From Luteibacter anthropi (GTDB lineage: Bacteria; Pseudomonadota; Gammaproteobacteria; Xanthomonadales; Rhodanobacteraceae), in contig NZ_JAARLZ010000003.1 of the NCBI RefSeq assembly GCF_011759365.1, positions 124,001-188,000 on the forward strand: a stretch of 64,000 nt of DNA, in the 5' to 3' direction. The notes below the pieces were generated by a model. It did not search any database. It saw only the letters and a list, made by a program, of their open reading frames with translations, and was not told the DNA's origin. Shown one piece after another: positions 1 through 7,422 of this stretch. How positions within the stretch are numbered: position 1 is the first letter of the stretch; each line of letters opens with the position of its first letter. A program made the translations under genes and the position numbers.

Positions 1-459
1 CGAACCGGTATTGCAGTGGGTCATGACGTGCGAACCCGCTTCGATCAGCGCCGCGCCCAGTTCGCCCATATGACGGTTGGCAGCAAGGTCTTCGTCCTGG
101 ATGGCCTGCGCCTCACGCTCCAGCGCGTCTGCGTCGGCACCGGCCTCGATGCGCGACTTCATGCGATCCAGCGCCCACATCAGGTTCACCGCCGTGGGCC
201 GTGCGGCACGCAGGACGGCAAGTGCCTTCACGAGGTCGTCGCCCGCTTTCGCTGCGAGCACCACGCCCCATGCTGCCGCAATGCCGATGGCCGGCGCGCC
301 GCGCACGGCGAGGTCACGGATGGCGCGGGTGACGTCGTCGTAGGTCAGGCAGTCGAACCAGAGTTCCTCGGCGGGGAGGCGGCGCTGGTCGAGCAGGCGC
401 AGGCGGTCGCCGTGCCACTGCACGGCGCGAATGGAGTCGTGGGAGGCGTGGTTGTTCAT
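1..459 (-). CDS. mtnA: S-methyl-5-thioribose-1-phosphate isomerase, N-terminal part (runs off window)
   Basis: The first 153 codons, from ATG at 459 to the window edge, are open and read as MtnA, which converts methylthioribose-1-phosphate to methylthioribulose-1-phosphate in the cytoplasmic methionine salvage pathway. The family signature RGAPAIG is at residues 53-59, after a typical N-terminal segment ([18 protein letters not shown]). The catalytic Cys and Asp lie in the missing C-terminal part, so completeness cannot be judged. The gene is transcribed out of the window; its 5' side faces the REP cluster at 491-694. Confidence 0.93.
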   Translation of the reverse strand, partial: MNNHASHDSIRAVQWHGDRLRLLDQRRLPAEELWFDCLTYDDVTRAIRDLAVRGAPAIGIAAAWGVVLAAKAGDDLVKALAVLRAARPTAVNLMWALDRMKSRIEAGADADALEREAQAIQDEDLAANRHMGELGAALIEAGSHVMTHCNTGS

Positions 460-490
460 CAGCCCATTATCGCATGCCTCCACCTACCCT

Positions 491-694
491 GTAGGAGCGC
501 GCCTTGCGCGCGACCGGTGTGGAATCGTGAGCGGGACGCGGCGGTCAGGTCGCGCGCAAGGCGCGCTCCTACAGGGGGAGTGGAATCGTGAGCGGCGCGC
601 GCCGGTCCGGTCGCGCGCGAGGCGCGCTCCTACAGGGGGTTTGGAATCGTGAGTGGGGCGACACGGCCCGGTCGCGCGCGAGGCGCGCTCCTAC
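491..694. repeat. GTAG-headed REP cluster: one forward and three inverse copies
   Basis: Four copies of a ~26-bp element with head GTAG followed by the stem-loop GCGCGC-CTT-GCGCGC and a GACCGG tail. The copy at 491-516 is forward; those at 548-572, 609-633 and 670-694 are inverse. The inverse copies recur every 61 bp and carry the same flank (GGAATCGTGAG), so they arose by tandem duplication of a REP plus spacer. They resemble the GTAG REPs of Pseudomonas and Stenotrophomonas (SMAG). The last copy overlaps the stop codon of the neighbouring membrane protein gene. Confidence 0.9.
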
Positions 695-1191
695 AGGAGG
701 TTTTGATCCTGGTCGGGCTGGTTGACGAAGACCAGGACGCCCAGCAGGGCCATGTAGAAACGGAAGGCGCCTTCCTGGCCGTTCCATGTCTTCGACTGCC
801 ACATGGCGAACCATTCGCCGCCGACGACCATGAAGCCGAAAAACCACACGAGGAAGCCCACGGTGCAGCCCGCCACCACGAAGCGCTTGGCGCGCTGGAA
901 CATGGTGGCCGACTGGTGGCGTGCGAGGAACAGCTCGATGGCACCGAGCACCAGCAGGCCGGCCGTGAGCGCCTCGCCGGCGATGATCGCGATGTAGCCC
1001 GCATGCCAGGCCAGCGGCAAGGTGATCGCACGCCTCATCAGCGCATTGCCGGGGAACGTGGTGTCCATGGACAGCACATGCTGCACGAAGGCGAAGTTGG
1101 AGCCGTAGTCGATCAGGTTGTCGAAAGCGACGACCAGGGCGAAGGCTGCAAGTGCGAGCACCATCGCCAGTTTGGACCAACGTACGACCAT
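691..1191 (-). CDS. DUF2165 family small integral membrane protein
   Basis: A 166-residue protein with four hydrophobic segments (roughly residues 5-22, 58-80, 100-122 and 143-158), an aromatic motif GGEWFAMWQSKTWNGQEGAF and overall resemblance to the DUF2165 predicted inner-membrane family; function unknown. I start it at ATG 1191 (AGG-rich Shine-Dalgarno, eight bases after the phaC stop) rather than at an upstream ATG inside phaC. It follows phaE-phaC in the same direction and is probably co-transcribed. Oddity: its TAG stop (691-693) is the GTAG head of a REP element, and the last residues (DQDQNLL) look like read-in up to the repeat. Confidence 0.8.
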   Translation of the reverse strand: MVVRWSKLAMVLALAAFALVVAFDNLIDYGSNFAFVQHVLSMDTTFPGNALMRRAITLPLAWHAGYIAIIAGEALTAGLLVLGAIELFLARHQSATMFQRAKRFVVAGCTVGFLVWFFGFMVVGGEWFAMWQSKTWNGQEGAFRFYMALLGVLVFVNQPDQDQNLL

Positions 1192-1198
1192 GCTGCCC

Positions 1199-2266
1199 TT
1201 ACCTTTTGTCCAGCCATTCGTGGATGGCCGGGGGCACCAGTTTCTGCGCGCGCCCGGACACATAGATGCCGATATGACCGCCTGGAAAGGCCAGCGCGGT
1301 GTAATCCTTGCTGCCGATGACGTCGCGCATCGGCGTGGAAGCGGCCGGTGGCACCAGGTGATCCTGCTCGGCGTAGACGTTCAGCACCGGCTGGGTCACC
1401 TTGCGCAGGTCCACCGTGTGGCTGCCGATCTGCACCCTACCCTGCATCAGCAGGTTCTTCTGGAAGAAATCGCGCGCGAACTGACGGAATGTCTCGCCGG
1501 CCTGGTCGGGTGAGTCGAAGATCCACTTTTCCATGCGCAGGAAGTTTTCCAGCTCCTTCGGGTTGTCGAGAATGTCGACCAGCCCGACGTATTTCTGCTG
1601 GTTCAGGCGTAGCGGCTTCAACGTGAGGTACGCGAAGTTCATCAGGTCGGCAGGCACATTGCCCACGGTGTCGACGAAAAGATCGATGTCGACGTTGCGG
1701 GCCCAGTGCGACAGCATGTTGTCCGGCGTATGGAAGTCCACCGGCGTCACCATGGTGACGAGATTGCGTACCTTTTGCGGATGCAGTGCCGAGTAGCACA
1801 GTGAGAACACGCCGCCCTGGCAGATGCCGAGCAGGTTCACGGCATCGACGCCGTGGCGACGGGCCACTTCGTCCACGCAGCGATCGAGATAACCATCGAT
1901 ATAGTCTTCCAGGGTCAGCCAGCGGTCGGCGCCATCCGGATAGCCCCAGTCGATGAGGTAGACGTCTTCGCCCTGCGCCAGCAGGTTGCGCACCATCGAA
2001 CGGTCTTCCTGCAGGTCGACCATCCACGGCGTGTTGACCAGCGCATAGCAGATCAGCAGCGGCACCTTCGCGGTCGGCTTGTCGGCGCCCTTGAAGTGCC
2101 AGAGAGTGAGCTTGTCTTCGCGATAGACGGCTTCGCGTGGTGTCGTGCCCAGCTCCACCGGCCCGACATGCCGCAGCGTTTCCATGCCGGCTTCGAGCTT
2201 GCGGCGGAAGGCGTCCATTTCGGCACGGGCGCGCTCCGGATCGATATGGAACGGCGAGTCCGTCAT
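1199..2266 (-). CDS. phaC: class III poly(R)-hydroxyalkanoate synthase catalytic subunit PhaC
   Basis: 355 residues, the usual class III length. PhaC polymerises (R)-3-hydroxyacyl-CoA into storage polyester on cytoplasmic granules together with PhaE. The alpha/beta-hydrolase catalytic residues are all visible: nucleophile Cys149 in the lipase-like box GICQGG, Asp302 in EQDHLVPP and His331 in GGHIGIY; these numbers coincide with the well-studied Allochromatium vinosum enzyme. The start ATG overlaps the phaE stop (ATGA, 2263-2266), indicating translational coupling and equimolar synthesis. Confidence 0.95.
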   Translation of the reverse strand: MTDSPFHIDPERARAEMDAFRRKLEAGMETLRHVGPVELGTTPREAVYREDKLTLWHFKGADKPTAKVPLLICYALVNTPWMVDLQEDRSMVRNLLAQGEDVYLIDWGYPDGADRWLTLEDYIDGYLDRCVDEVARRHGVDAVNLLGICQGGVFSLCYSALHPQKVRNLVTMVTPVDFHTPDNMLSHWARNVDIDLFVDTVGNVPADLMNFAYLTLKPLRLNQQKYVGLVDILDNPKELENFLRMEKWIFDSPDQAGETFRQFARDFFQKNLLMQGRVQIGSHTVDLRKVTQPVLNVYAEQDHLVPPAASTPMRDVIGSKDYTALAFPGGHIGIYVSGRAQKLVPPAIHEWLDKR

Positions 2267-3141
2267 CGGGAGCGGGACCGGGTGGTTTTCTTCGGTGCGC
2301 CCTTCAGCGTGGCGATTTCCGCCTTCAGCGACTGGACTTCCGCAGCCAGACCCTGCATGTGGCGCAGCTCGCGACGCATGGCCTGAAGACGCTCGCCGAG
2401 GCTGTCCACTTCCTTGCGGGTGGGCATGCCTGCCTGCGCGGAGAAACGCTCGATCTGTCGCTGCTGAAGCAGCTTCAGGCGCATCTGGGCGTTCACCAGC
2501 GCGGCATAGACTTCGCGAAATTCCGCCGATAGCGCAGCTTCGGCGTAGGTTTCTTCCGCGAGATTCACCCAGCGGTCGTACAGCGAGCGCATGGACTCGG
2601 CATCCGTCGGCGCCTGCTGGCGACGCAGTGCTTCGGAAGCGCGGTCGTGTACGCCCTGGAGCAGGGTCTGGTAGCGGCCGTATTGTTCGGCGTAGTCGAT
2701 CCAGGCGCGCAACAGGGCCTGTTGTTCTTCCTGCTGTTCGCGGGTGATGCCGAAGGCTGGCAGGGACAACACTTCGCGGGCTACGCGAGCCCAGTCGTCG
2801 AAGCGTTCGGTGCCCGGTCGGGCGCCAGGCGGCGGGCCGAAACCGAAGTCGAAGGGTGTTCCGGCGGAGCCCGTTGGGCCGAACGGCGGCACGCCGCCAG
2901 CGCCGGGCTGACCAAAGGGAGGCACGGCCCCACCGAAGGGCGACGGGGGAGCCATGCCGTTCATCATGGAACGGAGCCAGTCGCCGTAGCCGTCCAGCCC
3001 GGAGAACAGGCGGCCGACGATATCGGGCGACGGCGGCGTCACCGGCTCGGCCTTGGGATCGAACTGGCGCGACCAGGCTTCCACACCATCGCGGACGAGG
3101 GCCTGGTACTGGTCGATGAAATCATTGGTCTTTTCGGACAT
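2263..3141 (-). CDS. phaE: class III PHA synthase accessory subunit PhaE
   Basis: 292 residues. PhaE has no known catalytic residues; it forms the active class III synthase complex with PhaC. The N-terminal third contains a Gly/Pro/Phe-rich low-complexity stretch (about residues 63-110, repeats of PPFG), followed by a helical domain; the C-terminal ~90 residues form a predicted coiled coil (LGERLQAMRRELRHMQG) ending in a basic tail. Identification rests on this architecture plus its 4-bp overlap with phaC. No PHA biosynthesis (phaA/phaB) or phasin gene is present in the window. Confidence 0.9.
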   Translation of the reverse strand: MSEKTNDFIDQYQALVRDGVEAWSRQFDPKAEPVTPPSPDIVGRLFSGLDGYGDWLRSMMNGMAPPSPFGGAVPPFGQPGAGGVPPFGPTGSAGTPFDFGFGPPPGARPGTERFDDWARVAREVLSLPAFGITREQQEEQQALLRAWIDYAEQYGRYQTLLQGVHDRASEALRRQQAPTDAESMRSLYDRWVNLAEETYAEAALSAEFREVYAALVNAQMRLKLLQQRQIERFSAQAGMPTRKEVDSLGERLQAMRRELRHMQGLAAEVQSLKAEIATLKGAPKKTTRSRSR

Positions 3142-3172
3142 ACCCTAATCGTACCTCGCCAGCCCCGCTCTT

Positions 3173-3324
3173 GTAGGAGCGCGCCTTGCGCGCGACCGGC
3201 ACAAGGCCATTTCGTTCACGATCTCCATCGTCAGCCTGAACCTGTAGGAGCGCGCCTTGCGCGCGACCGGTCAGGGCGATGCGGTTCTCCATTTCAACCG
3301 GTCGCGCGCGAGGCGCGCTCCTAC
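3173..3324. repeat. GTAG-headed REP cluster (two forward, one inverse)
   Basis: Forward copies at 3173-3199 and 3244-3270, inverse copy at 3298-3324. The second forward and the inverse copy face each other across 27 bp and could pair into a long hairpin (a REPIN-like doublet). They sit upstream of phaE and downstream of the pnp terminator, the only long gap in this part of the window. Confidence 0.9.
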
Positions 3325-3360
3325 AACGACTGGGATCCGTGACGGGTATGGCGGGCATAA

Positions 3361-3395
3361 AAAAGCCCGGCATCTTGCGATGCCGGGCTTTTTAC
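3361..3395 (-). terminator. intrinsic terminator after pnp
   Basis: Perfect stem AAAAAGCCCGGCATC / GATGCCGGGCTTTTT with a four-base loop, 17 bp below the pnp stop. The A and T runs on both sides make it a candidate bidirectional terminator; it closes the rimP-pnp operon. Confidence 0.9.
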
Positions 3396-3411
3396 ACCAC
3401 AGACCGATCAA

Positions 3412-5517
3412 TCAGCCCGCGGCGCCTTCTTCTTCGGTGACGGCCTTCATCGACAGGCGGATGCGGCCCTGCTTGTCGACTTCGAGGACCTTGACCTTGA
3501 CGATGTCGCCTTCCTTCAGCTTGTCGGAGACCTTCTCGACGCGCTCGCTGGAGATCTGCGAGACGTGCACGAGGCCGTCCTTGCCCGGCATGATGGTGAC
3601 GAACGCGCCGAAGTCCATCAGCTTGGCGACCTTGCCCTCGTAGATGCGACCCGGCTCGACGTCCGAAACGATCTGCTCGATGCGCTTGCGGGCCGCTTCG
3701 GCGGCTTCGCGATTGACCGAAGCGATCACGACGTTGCCGTCGTCGGTGATGTCGATGGTGGTGCCGGTCTCTTCGGTGATCGAGCGGATGGTGGCGCCGC
3801 CCTTGCCGATGACTTCGCGGATCTTGTCCGGGTGGATCTTGATGGTGAGCAGGCGCGGTGCGTACTCGGACATTTCCGAGCGGGCCGTGCTCATGACCTT
3901 GGCCATCTCGCCGAGGATGTGCAGGCGACCACGCTTGGCCTGGGCCAGCGCCGTGCGCATGATCTCTTCGGTGATGCCGTCGATCTTGATGTCCATCTGC
4001 AGCGCGGACACGCCATCGGCGCTACCGGCCACCTTGAAGTCCATGTCGCCGAGGTGGTCTTCGTCACCCAGGATGTCGGAGAGCACGACGAAGTCGTTGC
4101 CTTCCTTCACCAGGCCCATGGCGATACCAGCCACCGGCGCCTTGAGCGGCACGCCGGCGTCCATCATCGCGAGCGACGAGCCGCAGACCGAAGCCATCGA
4201 CGAGGAACCGTTCGACTCGGTGATTTCCGAGACGACGCGGACCACGTACGGGAATTCTTCGATCGTCGGCTTGACGGCCTGCACACCACGCTTGGCGAGA
4301 CGGCCGTGGCCGATCTCGCGACGCTTCGGGGCGCCGAAGCGACCCGTCTCACCCACCGAGAACGGAGGGAAGTTGTAGTGGAACAGGAAGGTGTCCTTCG
4401 ACTCACCTTCCGGCGCGTCGATGATCTGCGAATCACGGGTGGTGCCCAGCGTGGCGATGACCAGCGCCTGGGTTTCGCCGCGGGTGAACAGCGCCGAACC
4501 GTGGGTGCGCGGCAGGACGCCGACGCGGACGGAGATCGGGCGGACGTCGTCGAGCTGGCGACCGTCGATACGGACCTTGGTGGCGAGCACGCCGTCACGC
4601 AGGGTGCGGTATTCGACTTCACCGAAGGCGGCGCCGATGTCGGCGTCGGTCCAGCCATTGGCTTCGGCGTCGGCGACGATGGCAGCCTTGACGTCGGTCT
4701 TCAGCGCGCCGATGACATCACGACGGGCCAGCTTGTCGCGGATCTGGAAGGCTTCGGCGAAACGGTTGCCGACGGCAGCCTTGACGGCGTCGTACAGCGC
4801 GGTCTTCGGAGCCGGGGCTTCCCACTTGAAGGTCTTGGCACCAGCTTCGGCGACGAAGGCGTTGATCGCGTTGATCGCCGCCTGCATCTGCTGGTGGCCG
4901 TGGACCACGGCGCCGAGCATGACGTCTTCGCTGAGCAGCTTGGCTTCGGATTCCACCATCAGCACGGCGTTGGCCGTGCCGGCCACGACGAGGTCGAGGT
5001 CGGAGGTCTTCAGCTCGGTGGCCGTCGGGTTCAGCAGGTACTGGCCGTTGGCGTAACCGACGCGGGCGGCGCCGATGGGGCCCTTGAAGGGCACGCCGGC
5101 AAGGGCCATGGCAGCCGAGGCGCCAAGCAGCGCCGGGATGTCACCGTCGACTTCCGGGTTCAGCGACACGACCTGTGCGATGACCTGCACTTCGTTGCGG
5201 AACTCTTCCGGGAACAGCGGACGAAGCGGGCGATCGATGAGACGCGAGGTCAGCGTCTCCTTCTCGGTCGGGCGGCCTTCGCGCTTGAAGAAGCCACCCG
5301 GGATGCGACCGGCGGAGTAGAACTTCTCCGTGTAGTCGACCGTGAGGGGGAAGAAGTCCTGACCGTCGCGCGCCTTGGGGGCTGCGACCACGCTCACCAG
5401 GACGACGGTGCCGCCCATGCTGACCATGACAGCACCGGAGGCCTGCCGGGCGATTTCGCCCGTCTCCAGTGTGACTTCGTGACTACCGTACTGGAATGAC
5501 TTGGTTACTTTCGCCAC
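3412..5517 (-). CDS. pnp: polyribonucleotide nucleotidyltransferase (PNPase)
   Basis: 701 residues, full length. PNPase is a trimeric phosphorolytic 3'-5' exoribonuclease, part of the RNA degradosome in gammaproteobacteria. Visible order: first RNase PH-like core, all-helical linker, second RNase PH core (around residues 310-550, with [13 protein letters not shown]-type motif), KH domain with VIGKGG near residue 565, and a C-terminal S1 domain ([15 protein letters not shown]) finishing in an acidic tail. It is 30 bp below rpsO, the classical rpsO-pnp arrangement, where in E. coli the leader is controlled by RNase III and PNPase itself. Confidence 0.98.
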   Translation of the reverse strand: MAKVTKSFQYGSHEVTLETGEIARQASGAVMVSMGGTVVLVSVVAAPKARDGQDFFPLTVDYTEKFYSAGRIPGGFFKREGRPTEKETLTSRLIDRPLRPLFPEEFRNEVQVIAQVVSLNPEVDGDIPALLGASAAMALAGVPFKGPIGAARVGYANGQYLLNPTATELKTSDLDLVVAGTANAVLMVESEAKLLSEDVMLGAVVHGHQQMQAAINAINAFVAEAGAKTFKWEAPAPKTALYDAVKAAVGNRFAEAFQIRDKLARRDVIGALKTDVKAAIVADAEANGWTDADIGAAFGEVEYRTLRDGVLATKVRIDGRQLDDVRPISVRVGVLPRTHGSALFTRGETQALVIATLGTTRDSQIIDAPEGESKDTFLFHYNFPPFSVGETGRFGAPKRREIGHGRLAKRGVQAVKPTIEEFPYVVRVVSEITESNGSSSMASVCGSSLAMMDAGVPLKAPVAGIAMGLVKEGNDFVVLSDILGDEDHLGDMDFKVAGSADGVSALQMDIKIDGITEEIMRTALAQAKRGRLHILGEMAKVMSTARSEMSEYAPRLLTIKIHPDKIREVIGKGGATIRSITEETGTTIDITDDGNVVIASVNREAAEAARKRIEQIVSDVEPGRIYEGKVAKLMDFGAFVTIMPGKDGLVHVSQISSERVEKVSDKLKEGDIVKVKVLEVDKQGRIRLSMKAVTEEEGAAG

Positions 5518-5547
5518 TGAGATCTCTCCTCGTCCTGTTTCGTTGGA

Positions 5548-5817
5548 TTAGCGACGCAGGCCGAGGCGTTCGATGAGGGTTTGATAGCGAGCGAAGTCGC
5601 TCTTCTTCAGATAGGCAAGAAGCGTCTTGCGCTTGTTGACCATCTTCAGCAGGCCACGACGCGAGTGGTGATCCTGCTTGTGCGCCTGGAAGTGATCCTG
5701 CAGCGCGGTGATGTTGGCGGACAGCAGGGCGACCTGGACTTCGGTCGAGCCGGTGTCGTTTTCCTTGCGGCCGAAATCCTTGATGATCTGGCTGGTCTGT
5801 TCGACAGTGAGCGACAT
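5548..5817 (-). CDS. rpsO: 30S ribosomal protein S15
   Basis: 89 residues, the normal S15 length. Contains the conserved [14 protein letters not shown] and [26 protein letters not shown] segments that contact 16S rRNA helices 20-22. S15 is a primary binder of the 30S central domain. Lies between truB and pnp in the conserved operon. The 142-bp gap upstream contains an imperfect hairpin (GCAACTT with AGGTTGC) that might serve S15 autoregulation, but I cannot show that from sequence. Confidence 0.98.
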   Translation of the reverse strand: MSLTVEQTSQIIKDFGRKENDTGSTEVQVALLSANITALQDHFQAHKQDHHSRRGLLKMVNKRKTLLAYLKKSDFARYQTLIERLGLRR

Positions 5818-5959
5818 GTGTATCGATTCCTTAAAAGCGGATGCGAGACTTGAGCAACCTCAACGGCCCCCGATGAAGTTGCGCAAGCCTCGCTTTTGAT
5901 GAAAACCGTTAAACGAGCACGTAATTGTAACGTCCCGGGAGTAGCGGCAACAAGTGCAG

Positions 5960-6874
5960 TCACTCCGTGGGCAGATTGAAGCCCCTGAGAACCTTCAGAA
6001 TACCACTCTCCCCGACTTCCCCCAGTGCCATGAGGCGTCCGTCGGCACCCCAGACGCCGCAGCGCCCGGCGGCCACGCCGGTCAGCGGCACCGGCTGGCC
6101 GAAGCCCAGCACGCGACTCTGGGCCGGGTCAAGTTCCACCCGGGGAATATGTGACAGCCCCGCCTCGACGGGCAGCACGCAGGCATCGAGCGGATCGGGA
6201 CCGGTTTCAGCGGCCTCCCGAAGCTGGTCGAGGGTGATCATCGCCGGCGCCATGAACGGCTCGACCCAGGTCCGGCGAAGGCCGGTCAGGTGGGCACCGC
6301 AGCCCAGGTTCGCGCCGAAATCCACGGCGAGGCTGCGCACATAGGTGCCCGAACCGCACTCCACGAGGAGACGAACCGTATCCCCTTCCCTGCCCAGTAC
6401 CTCAAGGCGGTAGACATCGACCTCGCGGGCCGGCACGTCCACGGCCTCGCCGCGCCGGGCGCGGACGTAGAGCGGCACGCCGTCCTGCTTGATCGCCGAG
6501 TAGGCCGGGGGAATCTGGACGATATGGCCACGCAGCGGCGCCAGCGCCGCCTCGACGGTGGCGTCGTCCAGCTCAGGCACAGCCTTAGTCTCGACCACAT
6601 CGCCTTCGAGATCGGCGGTGGTGGTGGTGACGCCCAGTCGCACTTCAGCCTCGTAGGCCTTGCGCGAGCCAAGCAGCCAGCCGGCGATCTTGGTGGCCTC
6701 GCCAAAGCACAGCGGCAGCAGGCCGCTAGCCAGCGGGTCGAGACTGCCGGTGTGGCCGCCCTTGGCGGCGCCCACGAGACGGCGCGCCGTCTGCAAGGCC
6801 TGGTTGGAGCTGAGGCCGAGCGGCTTGTCGAGCAGCAGGATGCCGTGGATGTCGCGGAAGGTGCGGCGGTTCAT
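5960..6874 (-). CDS. truB: tRNA pseudouridine(55) synthase TruB
   Basis: 304 residues from ATG 6874. TruB isomerises U55 in the T-loop of all elongator tRNAs and acts as a tRNA chaperone. The catalytic Asp46 lies in GHTGSLDPLASGLLP; the KP-motif (GILLLDKPLGLSSNQ) is at residues 11-25 and the C-terminal PUA-like domain follows. A longer in-frame ORF reaching 6970 is discarded because its extra N-terminus is translated REP sequence (RSRARRAPT). Preceded by rbfA with a REP doublet in the gap. Confidence 0.97.
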   Translation of the reverse strand: MNRRTFRDIHGILLLDKPLGLSSNQALQTARRLVGAAKGGHTGSLDPLASGLLPLCFGEATKIAGWLLGSRKAYEAEVRLGVTTTTADLEGDVVETKAVPELDDATVEAALAPLRGHIVQIPPAYSAIKQDGVPLYVRARRGEAVDVPAREVDVYRLEVLGREGDTVRLLVECGSGTYVRSLAVDFGANLGCGAHLTGLRRTWVEPFMAPAMITLDQLREAAETGPDPLDACVLPVEAGLSHIPRVELDPAQSRVLGFGQPVPLTGVAAGRCGVWGADGRLMALGEVGESGILKVLRGFNLPTE

Positions 6875-6896
6875 AAATCCAGAAACATGAGCTTTT

Positions 6897-6983
6897 GTAG
6901 GAGCGCGCCTTGCGCGCGACCGGGAATGGCGAATACCGGGACGGTTATCGCGATGACCGGTCGCACGCAAGGCGCACTCCTAC
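6897..6983. repeat. REP doublet (forward + inverse) between rbfA and truB
   Basis: Forward copy 6897-6922 and inverse copy 6957-6983, heads outward, 34 bp apart, inside an operon between rbfA and truB. The inverse copy carries changes (TCGCACGCAAGGCGCACTCC). Being inside a transcription unit, the RNA could fold as a long hairpin and might influence transcript stability. Confidence 0.88.
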
Positions 6984-6989
6984 ATGTTT

Positions 6990-7361
6990 TTATTCGTCTT
7001 CGGCCGGGGCCGGGGGGACCGGGTTTTCGCGTAGCAGGGTTTCGATGCGTTCGCCGCGGTCGACCGATTCGTCGTACTTGAAGCGCAGCTCGGGCACGCG
7101 ACGCAGGCGCATCGTGCGCGAGAGCTCGCGACGGAATTCCTTGGCCAGATCCTTGAGCGCCTTGACGGCCTCGACTGACTTCTCGGGCATCAACGCGGTG
7201 ACCCACACCGTGGCGACGTCGAGATCCTTGGTGGTTTCCACGTCGGAAACGCTCACCGAAGGCAAGCCATGGTCACGCACGGCGGCATGCACCAGCAGGC
7301 CGATCTCGCGACGGAGTTCGGCGGAGACGCGGTCGGTGCGTTTGAAATCACGGGACGGCAT
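6990..7361 (-). CDS. rbfA: 30S ribosome-binding factor A
   Basis: 123 residues; start MPSRDFKRTDRVSAELRREIG is typical. RbfA binds the 30S subunit during late maturation of the 16S rRNA 5' end and is needed at low temperature. The KH-like core includes SVSDVETTKDLDVATVWVT and RLRRVPELRFKYDESVDRGERIETLL. It lies after infB, from which it is separated by a terminator-like hairpin; the C-terminus is acidic and proline-containing. Confidence 0.96.
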   Translation of the reverse strand: MPSRDFKRTDRVSAELRREIGLLVHAAVRDHGLPSVSVSDVETTKDLDVATVWVTALMPEKSVEAVKALKDLAKEFRRELSRTMRLRRVPELRFKYDESVDRGERIETLLRENPVPPAPAEDE

Positions 7362-7380
7362 ATCCGCCTCCTATAAACGA

Positions 7381-7409
7381 TAAAAGCCTCCCCGGCGTAC
7401 CGGGGAGGC
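7381..7409 (-). terminator. terminator-like hairpin between infB and rbfA
   Basis: Ten-bp perfect stem GCCTCCCCGG / CCGGGGAGGC with loop CGTA, followed on the minus strand by TTTTA. It falls 14 bp below the infB stop and 20 bp above rbfA, so it may attenuate rather than end the operon. Confidence 0.75.
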
Positions 7410-7422
7410 GTTGGCTTGCGAT

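Noticed and set aside
482-694. CRISPR array
   Set aside because: The repeats are palindromic GTAG REPs with near-identical spacers and no cas genes; spacing is not CRISPR-like.
3122-3373. 83-codon minus-strand ORF over a REP cluster
   Set aside because: Translated REP repeats; no ribosome site and no homologous domain.
3565-5499. 644-codon ORF antisense to pnp
   Set aside because: Antisense shadow; Asp/His/Arg-rich and no domain.
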